A stretch of 64,000 nucleotides of DNA from Caldisericota bacterium (GTDB lineage: Bacteria > Caldisericota > JANLFM01). The notes under the pieces were generated by a model, which worked only from the letters and a program-made list of their open reading frames with translations, was not told the origin of the DNA and did not search any database. The stretch is taken from positions 48,938 to 112,937 of the forward strand of contig JANLFM010000001.1 of the NCBI GenBank assembly GCA_024655865.1, given 5' to 3'. Below are positions 9,872 through 18,542 of the stretch, piece by piece (the first letter of the stretch is position 1; the number at the start of each line of letters is the position of its first letter). Made by a program: the position numbers and the translations under genes.

Positions 9872-10209
9872 AGACAAACTGCGTTTTCTGCCGTATAATT
9901 CACGGTGAGGAGAAGGCAACCAAGGTTTTCGAGGATGAGGACACGCTGGTGATAGAGGACATTTACCCTCGAGCGCCATTTCATTTTTTGGTCCTCCCCA
10001 AGAAGCATTACGATAGTTTACTCGATGTGGATGACAGCACATTGTTAGGAAAATTATTAGTCACAGCAAAAAGAATAGCCGAGGAAAAAGGATTTGCCTC
10101 CCAGGGTTTCCGAGTGGTTTTGAACTGCGGAAGGGGAGGCGGACAATCCGTTTTCCATCTTCATCTTCACGTTCTGGGAGGGAGATCGCTGCCATGGCTA
10201 CCAGGATGA
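9868..10209 (+). CDS. HIT family protein (histidine triad nucleotide hydrolase)
   Basis: 113 residues from the ATG at 9868, which overlaps the mtaB stop. The family begins with a CxFC motif (here CVFCRII), so the longer upstream extension is not used. The triad HLHLH is near residues 98-102 and is followed by the GGRSLPWLPG ending typical of bacterial HinT-like proteins. These hydrolyse purine phosphoramidates and AMP-lysine adducts. MtaB-HIT-RpsU is a common Bacillota order. Confidence 0.93.
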   Translation: MKTNCVFCRIIHGEEKATKVFEDEDTLVIEDIYPRAPFHFLVLPKKHYDSLLDVDDSTLLGKLLVTAKRIAEEKGFASQGFRVVLNCGRGGGQSVFHLHLHVLGGRSLPWLPG

Positions 10210-10236
10210 AATCGCAAAAAGAAGGGGGGGAGAGAA

Positions 10237-10419
10237 ATGGCTGAAGTGGTGCGCAAACCCAACGAGTCTGTTGACGAGCTGGTAAAAAGATTTAAAAAGC
10301 AAGTGCAGAAGGAAGGCATCATGAAGGAAATCAAAAAGAGAGAGTACTTTGTGTCCCCCTCTGTTTTGCGCCGCAAAAAAATGGCCGCTGCCCGCAAGCG
10401 GAAAAGCTCCTCCGATTAA
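10237..10419 (+). CDS. rpsU: 30S ribosomal protein S21
   Basis: 60 residues with the S21 pattern NESVDELVKRFKKQVQKEGI followed by YFVSPSVLRRKKMAAARKRK. Strong ribosome-binding site (GGGGGGGAGAG). S21 joins the 30S platform late and helps initiation. The HIT gene ends 27 bases upstream. The YqeY gene that often follows rpsU is absent; a 7TM-HD protein comes next. Confidence 0.96.
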   Translation: MAEVVRKPNESVDELVKRFKKQVQKEGIMKEIKKREYFVSPSVLRRKKMAAARKRKSSSD

Positions 10420-10428
10420 AATTTTAAA

Positions 10429-12573
10429 ATGAGCAGAGTGAAGAAGGGCCAGGAGTTCTGGAGGCGGAGCCAAAAACCAAGAATTAAATTCAACTGGCGC
10501 TCATTGCTTTTGGCTTTTGTCCTTTATCTTTCCATAGTGGGAATCCTGGCCTTTACTCTTTTTCCCCCCACTTACGGGGTTTCCCTGGGTTCTATTGCTA
10601 CCCATGACATCGTGGCTCAGCGGAATGTGATTTTCATTGACCAGGAAAAAACCAAGGAGCTCCAGGATCTGGCAGAGCAAGCTGTGATGCCAGTCTACAA
10701 TAAGGATTTTACTCCCGCCCGGCAAAACCTCGTACGCACCCAAATCAATAACTATTTCAATTTGATTGAACAGGTTTCCCTTAATGCAGCTCTGCCCTAT
10801 GAAGAAAAGATTAAAAGGCTAAAAGAAGGCCTTCCTCCAAACTTCAGCGAAGAAGCTATTGCTGCAGACTTAGAAGTGGACCCCTCCACCTTCACTACCT
10901 TGCTTTCCTACACCATTGATATCGCCTTGCAATTTCTTGAAGCGGGAATTAAGGAAGAGGATATGAACCAGCTTCCTCTGCGTATTCAGGAGAAAATTGG
11001 CGTCCTCGGCCTTTCCCCGGAGGCAAAGAAGGTTATGGCAGCAGTATGCGGGGCGGTGCTCACTCCCAACCTTACCTTAGATGAAAAGGAAACGGCTTAT
11101 CGTAAGCAGCTTGCGCGCCAGGGGGTGGATCCCGTAAGAGTGAACATTACCAAAGGAGAGGTGGTGGTAAAAAAGGGAGAGGTAATCACGGAGGATAAGC
11201 TGGCCGCGCTGAAAGCTTTGGGAATTTACCGCAGTTCCTTCCCCTGGCCCCAGTTGATCTCCATAATTCTCGTGAGCCTGGCTATTTTTGCGGCCTGGGC
11301 AGCCTTCTCTTCCCACTTCCTTAAGAATTTCCTCACGGAAAGAAGGATTCTTTTCGTGGGTATTCTTTTCCTTTTCGTAATATTTGTGGGGTATTTCCTT
11401 CCTCTGAAACTGGTTTTCCTTACCCCTCTGCCCTTTGCGGGTATCGTCATATCCTCTCTTTTTGGCTTTCCCTTCGCCCTGGTATTTGTTATTTTTTCCT
11501 CACTGGGGTTGGGCATGATTCAGGGGAATGACTTTCTGTTCACCTTTGCCCTTTTTATGGGAAGTGCCAGCGCAGCTTACTTCTCCCGCCAGATTTTAAA
11601 AACGGGGGACTTGCTCACTTCTGGTTTAAAGGCCGGAGTCGTCCTAGCGTTCGTCTCCGGAGCTGCGGGATTTTACTTAGGAAAGGAGTATTTCATCGTC
11701 CTGGAGGAGATGGGGTGGTCCTTACTCAACGGCGGATTGTCGGGAATCTTTTCCATTTTTGTCCTGCTTCTCCACGCTACCCAGAGTTTCTTTCACCTCA
11801 CATCTCCCCTACATCTTCTGGAGATCTCCAACCCCAACCACCCGCTCCTCAAGCGCCTACTGATTGAGGCACCGGGCACCTATCACCACAGCATTATGGT
11901 GGCTGGCCTGGCAGAGGGAGCCGCCTCCGCAATTGGCGCTAATATTCTCCTCGCTCGAGCGGCTGGGTATTTCCATGACGTGGGGAAAATGGTCCGGCCC
12001 GAGTACTTCGCGGAAAATCAGAACGACGTTAACATCCACGATCAGATTACCCCCCAGCTCAGCTCTCAGGTTGTGGTAGCGCACACCAGGGACGGGATTG
12101 ACATCGCCAGAAATTATTCCCTGCCTGAGCCAGTAGTGGAAATCATCGCCAGCCATCACGGTACTACCCTCGCTTCCTATTTCTTCTGGCAAGCACAGCA
12201 GGGCAGTGAAGGGAAAGCACCTGAAGAAGTATTCCGTTATCCCGGGCCAAAGCCCGAAAGCAAAGAGGCAGCAATTGTGATGCTTGCTGACGGAGTGGAG
12301 GCGGCTGTCCGCTCCCTCAGGGAAAAAACTCCAGAGCGCATTCGCAATATGGTGGATAAGATCGTGGAGGAGAGGGTCCAGGATGGTCAGCTTTCTCATT
12401 CCGATTTAAGCTTCAGGGAACTGGAGAGGATCAAGGAAGTATTCTTACGCATACTAACTGCGGCTTACCACCTCAGGCCCGAATATCCGGAGGAGAGAAA
12501 AGGAAAGGGGAATGGCGGTCACGGTAAACAATCAACATCCAAGGATCAGGCTCCCGAAAAAACCACTGGTTGA
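10429..12573 (+). CDS. pgpH: PgpH-type 7TM-HD membrane phosphodiesterase (probable c-di-AMP hydrolase)
   Basis: 714 residues. One N-terminal membrane helix (about 24-45), an extracytoplasmic 7TMR-HDED domain (about 60-275), seven membrane helices (about 280-470) and a cytoplasmic HD domain with YHHSIM (about 485) and FHDVGK (about 515). Characterised homologues (Listeria PgpH) degrade cyclic di-AMP. The C-terminal tail is hydrophilic and low in complexity. ATG is nine bases after rpsU with no clear Shine-Dalgarno, so coupling to rpsU is likely. In Bacillota phoH often precedes this gene and is missing here. The 3' end overlaps ybeY by 62 bases. Confidence 0.9.
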   Translation: MSRVKKGQEFWRRSQKPRIKFNWRSLLLAFVLYLSIVGILAFTLFPPTYGVSLGSIATHDIVAQRNVIFIDQEKTKELQDLAEQAVMPVYNKDFTPARQNLVRTQINNYFNLIEQVSLNAALPYEEKIKRLKEGLPPNFSEEAIAADLEVDPSTFTTLLSYTIDIALQFLEAGIKEEDMNQLPLRIQEKIGVLGLSPEAKKVMAAVCGAVLTPNLTLDEKETAYRKQLARQGVDPVRVNITKGEVVVKKGEVITEDKLAALKALGIYRSSFPWPQLISIILVSLAIFAAWAAFSSHFLKNFLTERRILFVGILFLFVIFVGYFLPLKLVFLTPLPFAGIVISSLFGFPFALVFVIFSSLGLGMIQGNDFLFTFALFMGSASAAYFSRQILKTGDLLTSGLKAGVVLAFVSGAAGFYLGKEYFIVLEEMGWSLLNGGLSGIFSIFVLLLHATQSFFHLTSPLHLLEISNPNHPLLKRLLIEAPGTYHHSIMVAGLAEGAASAIGANILLARAAGYFHDVGKMVRPEYFAENQNDVNIHDQITPQLSSQVVVAHTRDGIDIARNYSLPEPVVEIIASHHGTTLASYFFWQAQQGSEGKAPEEVFRYPGPKPESKEAAIVMLADGVEAAVRSLREKTPERIRNMVDKIVEERVQDGQLSHSDLSFRELERIKEVFLRILTAAYHLRPEYPEERKGKGNGGHGKQSTSKDQAPEKTTG

Positions 12574-12910
12574 GCTGGGGGAAAGGATCCTTAAGGAAGA
12601 GGGTGCCAGGGGGGATGTTTCTATTGTACTCGTTGACGATCCCACCATTGCTCGCCTGAACCTCCGCTATCACCACAGGAGAGGGCCCACCGATGTGCTC
12701 TCTTTCCCCTTCTATCACGAGGAGCTTTTGGGAGATGTCTACATCAGTCTGGATACCGCCCGCCGTCAGGCCAAGGAGTATGGCCACAACCTGACCAGAG
12801 AAGTCCGGCTCCTTCTTATTCATGGTATATTACACCTCTGCGGGTACGATGATCAGGACGAAGAGAGCGTAAAGAGGATGCGGGCCAGGGAAAATTATTA
12901 CCTGGGATGA
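12512..12910 (+). CDS. ybeY: Endoribonuclease YbeY
   Basis: 132 residues. Family role: single-strand RNase for 16S rRNA 3'-end maturation and ribosome quality control. TDVLSFPF (60-67) and the zinc motif HGILHLCGYDD are visible. The first two ligands are H104 and H108, but the third position of the canonical HxxxHxxxxxH motif is D114. The same His-to-Asp pattern occurs, as I recall it, in Bacteroidota YbeY, so activity need not be lost. The ATG at 12512 lies 62 bases inside pgpH, but the family N-terminus (VTVNNQ) requires it, and AGGAAAGGGG serves as ribosome-binding site. Confidence 0.92.
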   Translation: MAVTVNNQHPRIRLPKKPLVELGERILKEEGARGDVSIVLVDDPTIARLNLRYHHRRGPTDVLSFPFYHEELLGDVYISLDTARRQAKEYGHNLTREVRLLLIHGILHLCGYDDQDEESVKRMRARENYYLG

Positions 12911-14115
12911 GCGAATTTCTGTTAATTTGCCTTTTAACTCTCTCTGCTTTCTTCTCCGCCAGCGAAACCGCCTTTTTCGCCTTTAGAGGAAGCTCTTCCA
13001 TTCAATTTGGGGGTTTGACCGGAAAGTTGCTGGAAAACCCGATTCGGTTTTTGTCGTTTATCCTTTTGGGCAATAACCTGGTAAACATCGCCTTCTCGGC
13101 TTTAGGGACCTTAGTGATTCTTACTAATTGGGGAGAGGGAGCTCTAACTCTGGGAACAATCGTCCTCACCGGCATAGTGATTATTCTGGCAGAAATCCTT
13201 CCCAAAACCCTTGCCGCTTCCTCATACAAAAAGGTGGTTCCCCTGTTTACCCCCTCTCTCTATTTCTTATCCCGGTTGCTGATGCCGGTCTCCTCCCTCT
13301 TCTACTTTTTTGCCGAAAAGACCTTGAAAACCTTCTTCGGGGAAAGGGTGGAAAAGCAAGCCCCACTTGCTCAGGAAGAGCTTGAGCTATTAATGGAAGA
13401 GGCAGTACAGGAGGGCCTCTTTTTACCTGAGGAACGGAGAATTGTACAGGGAATTGCCCAACTGGAGGGGAAAACAGCAGGGGAAATCATGCAACCACGG
13501 CCGAAAGTGGTTGCTCTTCCAGCAGAGGCAGATGCCCTTCAAGCCGTTGAAGTTTTCCAGAAATCCGGGGTCTCTCGCCTTCCTCTTTTCAGGTCCACTT
13601 TGGATGAAATCGTGGGAGTGCTTCATGCCAAGGATCTCCTTCAGGCGCTTTTACTGGAAAAGGGAGGCTCTCTTCAGAAGATTATGAGACACCCTCTCTT
13701 TGTTCCGGAAGGGATAACCCTGAATCGCCTGCTTGGGGAATTCAAAAGAAGACAAACCCACATTGCTATCGTCGTGGATGAGTACGGAGGAACATCGGGA
13801 ATCGTCACCTTAGAGGACATTCTTGAGGAGATCGTTGGGGAAATATGGGATGAGTACGATCAGGTGAAAATGAGAGGAATAAAAACCGCCTCCAACACTT
13901 ACCTCTGTTCCGCAGAAATGGAAAGGGAAGAATTGGAAAAGTTAGGGATAATAATCCCGGAGGATCATAAAACCTTAAGCTCTTTTTTAATTGAGCTTAC
14001 TGGCCGCATACCCCAAGCTGGAGAAAAGGTCATTTATGAGGGCTGGGAATTCACAGTCCTCACGAGCAAGCCGAACAAGATCGAGACAGTCAGGATCTCC
14101 CGATGCGCGAGTTAG
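12907..14115 (+). CDS. CNNM/CorC-type transporter, DUF21-CBS pair-CorC_HlyC (first of three)
   Basis: 402 residues. DUF21 membrane domain (about 1-180) with the signature pieces SASETAFFAF (17-26), GNNLVN (55-60) and EILPKTLA; then a CBS pair with EIMQPRPKV and VDEYGGTSGIVTLEDILEEIVGEIWDE parts; then a C-terminal CorC_HlyC domain. Structurally studied homologues are Mg2+ (or Co2+) exporters of the inner membrane gated by nucleotide binding to the CBS pair. Old annotation is 'hemolysin'. ATG overlaps ybeY by four bases and the end overlaps the next paralogue by 13 bases. Confidence 0.9.
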   Translation: MSEFLLICLLTLSAFFSASETAFFAFRGSSSIQFGGLTGKLLENPIRFLSFILLGNNLVNIAFSALGTLVILTNWGEGALTLGTIVLTGIVIILAEILPKTLAASSYKKVVPLFTPSLYFLSRLLMPVSSLFYFFAEKTLKTFFGERVEKQAPLAQEELELLMEEAVQEGLFLPEERRIVQGIAQLEGKTAGEIMQPRPKVVALPAEADALQAVEVFQKSGVSRLPLFRSTLDEIVGVLHAKDLLQALLLEKGGSLQKIMRHPLFVPEGITLNRLLGEFKRRQTHIAIVVDEYGGTSGIVTLEDILEEIVGEIWDEYDQVKMRGIKTASNTYLCSAEMEREELEKLGIIIPEDHKTLSSFLIELTGRIPQAGEKVIYEGWEFTVLTSKPNKIETVRISRCAS

Positions 14116-15317
14116 TAATTTTTATCCTCTTGATATTTCTGAGCGCCATCTTTTCCTCCGGGGAGACCTCCTTTACCCTCCTTGATAAAACGCGTCTGCG
14201 CCTTAAAGCCAGAGGGGGAGACCGGAGAGCTAAATTGCTCTTTAGCCTCTGGGAGAAACCGGAACTCTTCTTCACGCCATTGCTTATTGGCAATAACCTT
14301 GTAAATATCACGGCCAGCGTTATCCTCACCGCTGTGTTTGTCAAAATCTGGGGGGAGTTGGGCGCGCTCATTTCCACGATCTTAGTCACGATAGTTGTCC
14401 TTTATTTCGCGGAGCTCCTCCCCAAAGCCCTGGCAGCCCGTTTTCCGAACCTGATGTCTCGCGTTCTCTTCTACCCTCTTTTTGTAATTTTTGTTCTCCT
14501 CGCCCCCTTAAGCTTGATTTTTAACAGCAGCTTGCGCCTTCTCCACAAAGCCGTTCCTGGTCTGAAAAGTAGATCCTCACTGTTCTCTCGGGAAGAAGTC
14601 CAGGCTATAGCTTCAAGCTGGGGAAAAGAGGAACTGAGTGAAATATTAGATAGAGCGCTGGTTTTTTCTCAGAAGACCGTGGGGGAAATTATGGTGCCCA
14701 GAGTGGATATAAAGGCTTTCCCTGAAGAAAAGCCTGTCCTGGAACTCCTCCGGGAAGCCCAGAGTATGCGCTACTCCCGATTTCCCATTTATCGGGGAAC
14801 CGTTGATCACATTGTGGGAGTCCTTTACCTTAAAGACCTCCTGGAAATAAAGCTGGATTCCGCTCTTATAGCCGGGGCCCTTGCCAAACCGCCTTTCTTC
14901 CTAGTGGAATCCCTGCCCCTGATCCCCGCCCTGGAGGAAATGCGGGATAAAAGAACAAGTCTTGCTCTCGTGGTTGACGAATATGGGGGAATTTCCGGCT
15001 TAATCACCCTGGAGGATATTCTGGAAGAGATTGTCGGGGAAATCTGGGATGAGTACGACCGCCCTGTTTCCCTGATCAAGGAGGAGCCGGGGGGGCTGGT
15101 TGTGGATGCCCGCATTGCAATGGCAGAACTGGCGGATCGTTACCGGCTACCCATAAAGAGCGAAACCGTCACTCTGGGGGGTTTTCTTGAGGAGCTCGCT
15201 GGAGGAATCCCCTCTCCAGGCCAAAAGTTCACGGTGGAAGGGGTCTGCTTCGAGGTTTTAGAGTCCACCAATAAAGCAGTGAAAAGGGTTCTGATAACTT
15301 TCCCCAATCATGTATAA
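14103..15317 (+). CDS. CNNM/CorC-type transporter, DUF21-CBS pair-CorC_HlyC (second of three)
   Basis: 404 residues with the same three-part build as the preceding gene and clear similarity along its length: SSGETSF near the N-terminus, GNNLVNITASV, ELLPKALA, EIMVPRVD, and the CBS2 strand VDEYGGISGLITLEDILEEI. All DUF21 signature residues are present, so it should be a competent divalent-cation exporter. Overlaps the upstream gene by 13 bases; 16 bases separate it from the third copy. The three probably arose by tandem duplication and then diverged strongly. Confidence 0.9.
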   Translation: MRELVIFILLIFLSAIFSSGETSFTLLDKTRLRLKARGGDRRAKLLFSLWEKPELFFTPLLIGNNLVNITASVILTAVFVKIWGELGALISTILVTIVVLYFAELLPKALAARFPNLMSRVLFYPLFVIFVLLAPLSLIFNSSLRLLHKAVPGLKSRSSLFSREEVQAIASSWGKEELSEILDRALVFSQKTVGEIMVPRVDIKAFPEEKPVLELLREAQSMRYSRFPIYRGTVDHIVGVLYLKDLLEIKLDSALIAGALAKPPFFLVESLPLIPALEEMRDKRTSLALVVDEYGGISGLITLEDILEEIVGEIWDEYDRPVSLIKEEPGGLVVDARIAMAELADRYRLPIKSETVTLGGFLEELAGGIPSPGQKFTVEGVCFEVLESTNKAVKRVLITFPNHV

Positions 15318-15333
15318 TTGTACTTGAGGTGAT

Positions 15334-16599
15334 TTGTGCTTGGACGATTGGAGTAATTATCTTGCTCCCGCTTTGATCCTGCTAAGTTTCCTTTTTCTGG
15401 CAGGATTCTCTTCTACTGGTTCCGCCTTTATTTCTGTTTCCAAAGCGAGGTTGCGAAAAGAGCTGGAAAAGAGCGAAAACAGGCGCCTTTATCAGCTAAC
15501 TCAGTGGAGGGATAATCCGGAATACACGCTTGCCGTTCTCCTCGTAGGAGAATACATTTTCATCCTTTCTTCCGGAATCCTCTCCTTCTGGTGGCTAAAA
15601 ACGGTCAACCTGAGTCTCACGCTTTTTTGGCTGCTCCTAATTCTCTTCTTGTTGCTTGTGATTCTGATTGAAGTTTTGATGCGCAGTCTGGGGGCCTCAA
15701 GGCCCACAGGGGTGCTCTTGACGCTTTATCCCCTGGTAGCGTTCTGGAGAGTATTGCTCTTTCCCTTAGCGGGCCTCCTCCGTTTGGTCGGCTCGGCCGT
15801 CACGCGCTGGTCCTCCACCGAGGAGCTGGAAGACGACACTAACAGGGTACTAGCAGAAATGAGGGAAGAGGTTGAAGATCTCCAAGCAGAGGAGAGGGAA
15901 ATGATTTCTGCCATCTTCGAGTTCCGGGAGAAGGAGGTCTCGGAAATCATGGTTCCCAGGGTGGACGTAATAGCTTTAGATGAAGGGGCATCGGTGGCTG
16001 AGGCACTTCAGCTCATGGTTCGCTCTGGCCACTCCAGGCTGCCTGCCTATCGTGAAAGCATCGACAACGTGGTGGGGGTAGTTCTGGAAAAAGACGCCTT
16101 AAGAGCTTTGCTTGAGAAGAAAGAGGCGCTCCCCGTCTCTCAGATCATGCGGGAACCATTTTTTGTGCCTGAGACCAAGAACATCTCTGAACTATTGCCG
16201 GAGATGCAAAAGCGCAAAACACAAATTGCTTTTGTAGTGGACGAATTCGGCGGGTTAGAGGGACTAGTCACCATGGAGGATCTGCTCGAGGAAATCGTGG
16301 GAGAAATAAGGGACGAACACGATGTGGAATCCGAGAGGGTGGAAAAAATTGGAGAGGGGGTTTTTCTGGTCTCTGCAGGAGTCACATTAAGAGAGTTTTC
16401 CGAGATCACGGGGGTAGAAATCGAGTCCGAAGACTATGATACTTTAGGAGGCCTCCTTCTGGGAATCTTTCAGAGAATACCTGCAGTTGGTGAGGAAACA
16501 GAATATAATTCATTACACTTCCAGGTGGTGGAACTTAAAGGGAACCGGCTGTTGAAAATTAAGGTGGAAATCAAGAAAGAGGAAAAAATTGGAGATTGA
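15334..16599 (+). CDS. Divergent CNNM/CorC-like CBS protein (third of three), DUF21 signatures lost
   Basis: 421 residues, TTG start with GAGGTGAT as ribosome-binding site. The C-terminal half is a normal CBS pair plus CorC_HlyC (EIMVPRVD, VDEFGGLEGLVTMEDLLEEI). The membrane half keeps its hydrophobic helices but lacks the family signature residues: STGSAF replaces S-x-S/G-E-T/A, VGEYIFI replaces GNNLVNI, and EVLMRSLG replaces E-I/L-L-P-K-x-L-A. It may therefore not transport Mg2+ itself and could act as a regulatory partner of the two upstream paralogues; that is inference. Ends 11 bases inside cdd. Confidence 0.85.
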   Translation: MCLDDWSNYLAPALILLSFLFLAGFSSTGSAFISVSKARLRKELEKSENRRLYQLTQWRDNPEYTLAVLLVGEYIFILSSGILSFWWLKTVNLSLTLFWLLLILFLLLVILIEVLMRSLGASRPTGVLLTLYPLVAFWRVLLFPLAGLLRLVGSAVTRWSSTEELEDDTNRVLAEMREEVEDLQAEEREMISAIFEFREKEVSEIMVPRVDVIALDEGASVAEALQLMVRSGHSRLPAYRESIDNVVGVVLEKDALRALLEKKEALPVSQIMREPFFVPETKNISELLPEMQKRKTQIAFVVDEFGGLEGLVTMEDLLEEIVGEIRDEHDVESERVEKIGEGVFLVSAGVTLREFSEITGVEIESEDYDTLGGLLLGIFQRIPAVGEETEYNSLHFQVVELKGNRLLKIKVEIKKEEKIGD

Positions 16600-16999
16600 C
16601 TGGCAAATTCTGATTGAGGAAGCACGAAGGGCCCAAAAACTTGCTTATGCGCCCTACTCTCATTTTCAGGTTGGTGCAGCGTTGCTTGCATCCTCGGGAA
16701 AAATATACACTGGCTGCAACATAGAAAACGCCAGCTACCCCTTAAGTATCTGCGCCGAAAGAGTTGCCATCTTTAAAGCAGTCAGTGAGGGGGAAACCCA
16801 GTTCCTCGCCCTGGCCGTAGTAGCTGATTCTCAATCCCTCTCTGCTCCCTGCGGGGCCTGCCGCCAGGTAATTATGGAATTCGCCCCTGAGCTACCCGTT
16901 GCGCTCTCTAACCTTGAGGGGCAACGCATTATCGTAAAAGCCAGCGATCTCTTGCCCATGCCCTTCACAAAAGAGTTCTTGAACGAGAAAAGGGAATAA
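16589..16999 (+). CDS. cdd: Cytidine deaminase
   Basis: 136 residues, homotetrameric type. Substrate residues FQVGAAL and CNIENASYP; zinc site C55-A-E57 and PCGAC (C88, C91). Deaminates cytidine and deoxycytidine to (deoxy)uridine for salvage. TTG start, overlapping the third CBS gene by 11 bases. In Bacillota cdd follows ybeY and dgkA and precedes era; here the CBS trio sits in between, and tpiA-deoC follow instead of era. Confidence 0.95.
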   Translation: MEIDWQILIEEARRAQKLAYAPYSHFQVGAALLASSGKIYTGCNIENASYPLSICAERVAIFKAVSEGETQFLALAVVADSQSLSAPCGACRQVIMEFAPELPVALSNLEGQRIIVKASDLLPMPFTKEFLNEKRE

Positions 17000-17016
17000 A
17001 AAATCAGGAGGGAAAA

Positions 17017-17769
17017 ATGAGAGAGAAAATTATCGCCGGAAACTGGAAATGTTATAAAACAATGGATGAGGCCAGAACCCTCATCACTGAGATTATCGCA
17101 GGACTTGAGCCTAACTTAAATCGCACTGTCGTGCTCTGCCCCCCTTATCCCTACCTGCATCTGGCCAAGGAATTGGTCATTGGTTCCCGGGTAAAGATTG
17201 GCGCCCAGAACCTCTGGAAGGAGGATTGGGGAGCTTATACCGGGGAAATCTCGGCCCCCATGCTGGCTTCTTTAAAAGTAGACTTCGTAATCATTGGACA
17301 CTCTGAAAGGCGGGAGTATTTTAAAGAGGACGGAGCCCTTCTGAATGCCAAGTTAAAAAAGGCTTTAGCCTGGAATCTCAGACCAATTTTCTGCCTTGGA
17401 GAGAAACTTCGCGAACGCGAGGAGGGGGTCACTTTTCAAGTCGTGGAAACTCAGCTTAAAGAAGGCCTGGAAGGACTGAGCTCGGAGGATATGCTCAAGG
17501 TGGTCATCGCTTACGAACCGGTTTGGGCCATTGGCACAGGGCGTAATGCCACCCCGGAACAAGCACAGGAAGTCCAGCAATTCCTGAGGGAGAAAATTGG
17601 AGAATTCTGGGGAAACAAGGTAGCAGAGCAAATTCCTATTCTCTACGGGGGGAGCGTGAAACCGGAGAATATAGATAGCCTGATGGCGATGCCAGACCTT
17701 GATGGTGCCTTAGTAGGAGGGGCGAGTTTGAAGTCTCAGGACTTTCTGAGGATCATCCATTTCAAATAG
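17017..17769 (+). CDS. tpiA: Triose-phosphate isomerase
   Basis: 250 residues, full-length TIM barrel. N-terminal AGNWKCYKT (lysine of the active site), the catalytic histidine in IIGHSERREYF, the catalytic glutamate in AYEPVWAIGTG and the phosphate loop YGGSVKPEN are all present. Interconverts dihydroxyacetone phosphate and glyceraldehyde 3-phosphate. Good ribosome-binding site (AGGAGGG). It is not with gap-pgk but between cdd and deoC, where it would handle the glyceraldehyde phosphate that DeoC releases. Confidence 0.97.
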   Translation: MREKIIAGNWKCYKTMDEARTLITEIIAGLEPNLNRTVVLCPPYPYLHLAKELVIGSRVKIGAQNLWKEDWGAYTGEISAPMLASLKVDFVIIGHSERREYFKEDGALLNAKLKKALAWNLRPIFCLGEKLREREEGVTFQVVETQLKEGLEGLSSEDMLKVVIAYEPVWAIGTGRNATPEQAQEVQQFLREKIGEFWGNKVAEQIPILYGGSVKPENIDSLMAMPDLDGALVGGASLKSQDFLRIIHFK

Positions 17770-17777
17770 GAGAGGTT

Positions 17778-18509
17778 ATGAAAGACCAAGTACGCGAGAT
17801 TCTGGAAAAATATCGAAAAGCAGAGGACTTTCACAGGCCCCGGCCCCCATTCTCCTTGCTCCCCCAGTTCATTGATCACACTCTGCTCAAGCCCGAGGCC
17901 AGTGAGGAAGACGTCCTTCGACTCTGCCGAGAAGCTATTAAGGTAAAATTTTACTCCGTCTGCCTCCACCCTTGCTGGGTTCCCATAGCGCGAAAGGAAT
18001 TGGGAGATTCCGGAGTGCAACTGGGAACGGTAGTGGGATTTCCCCTAGGAGCTAATTCCAGCGATACCAAACTTGAGGAGGCGCTCTGGTGCGCAAAGCA
18101 AGGCGCTACCGAAATTGATATGGTGATGAACATCGGGTTCCTGAAATCCGGCCACTACAACGCCTGCACAGAGGAAATCACGAGGATCGTGGAAAAGACG
18201 CGCCTTCCTATCAAAGTGATCATAGAAACCTGCTTGCTCACTGAGGAGGAAAAGGTCCTGGCTACCCTGATGGTTGCCGAGGCTGGGGCCGCTTTCGTGA
18301 AAACCTCTACCGGTTTTTCTGCGGGCGGGGCCACAGTGGAGGACGTCAGGCTTTTGCGCTTCGCTGCGCAGGAGAAACTAAAGGTGAAGGCCTCAGGGGG
18401 AATCAGAACTTTAACCCAGGCTCTGGAAATGATCCAGGCTGGCGCGGATCGTATAGGAACCTCCTCGGGGATAAAAATTATAGAGGAAGCAAAGGGCACG
18501 CCTGTTTAA
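17778..18509 (+). CDS. deoC: Deoxyribose-phosphate aldolase
   Basis: 243 residues. DHTLLKPEA near the start of the barrel, the Schiff-base lysine in FVKTSTGF and the second lysine in KASGGIRT match active class I DERA. Splits 2-deoxyribose 5-phosphate into acetaldehyde and glyceraldehyde 3-phosphate. The gene starts eight bases after tpiA with ribosome-binding site AGGAG, so the two are co-transcribed. With cdd this forms a small deoxynucleoside-catabolism unit; phosphopentomutase and a pyrimidine phosphorylase are not in the window. Confidence 0.96.
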   Translation: MKDQVREILEKYRKAEDFHRPRPPFSLLPQFIDHTLLKPEASEEDVLRLCREAIKVKFYSVCLHPCWVPIARKELGDSGVQLGTVVGFPLGANSSDTKLEEALWCAKQGATEIDMVMNIGFLKSGHYNACTEEITRIVEKTRLPIKVIIETCLLTEEEKVLATLMVAEAGAAFVKTSTGFSAGGATVEDVRLLRFAAQEKLKVKASGGIRTLTQALEMIQAGADRIGTSSGIKIIEEAKGTPV

Positions 18510-18542
18510 GCTAAATAAAGCCCGGGGAACGGAATAGGAGAA

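Noticed and set aside
11857-12399. A 180-codon antisense frame inside pgpH
   Set aside because: Antisense shadow of the HD domain coding region, with no independent support.
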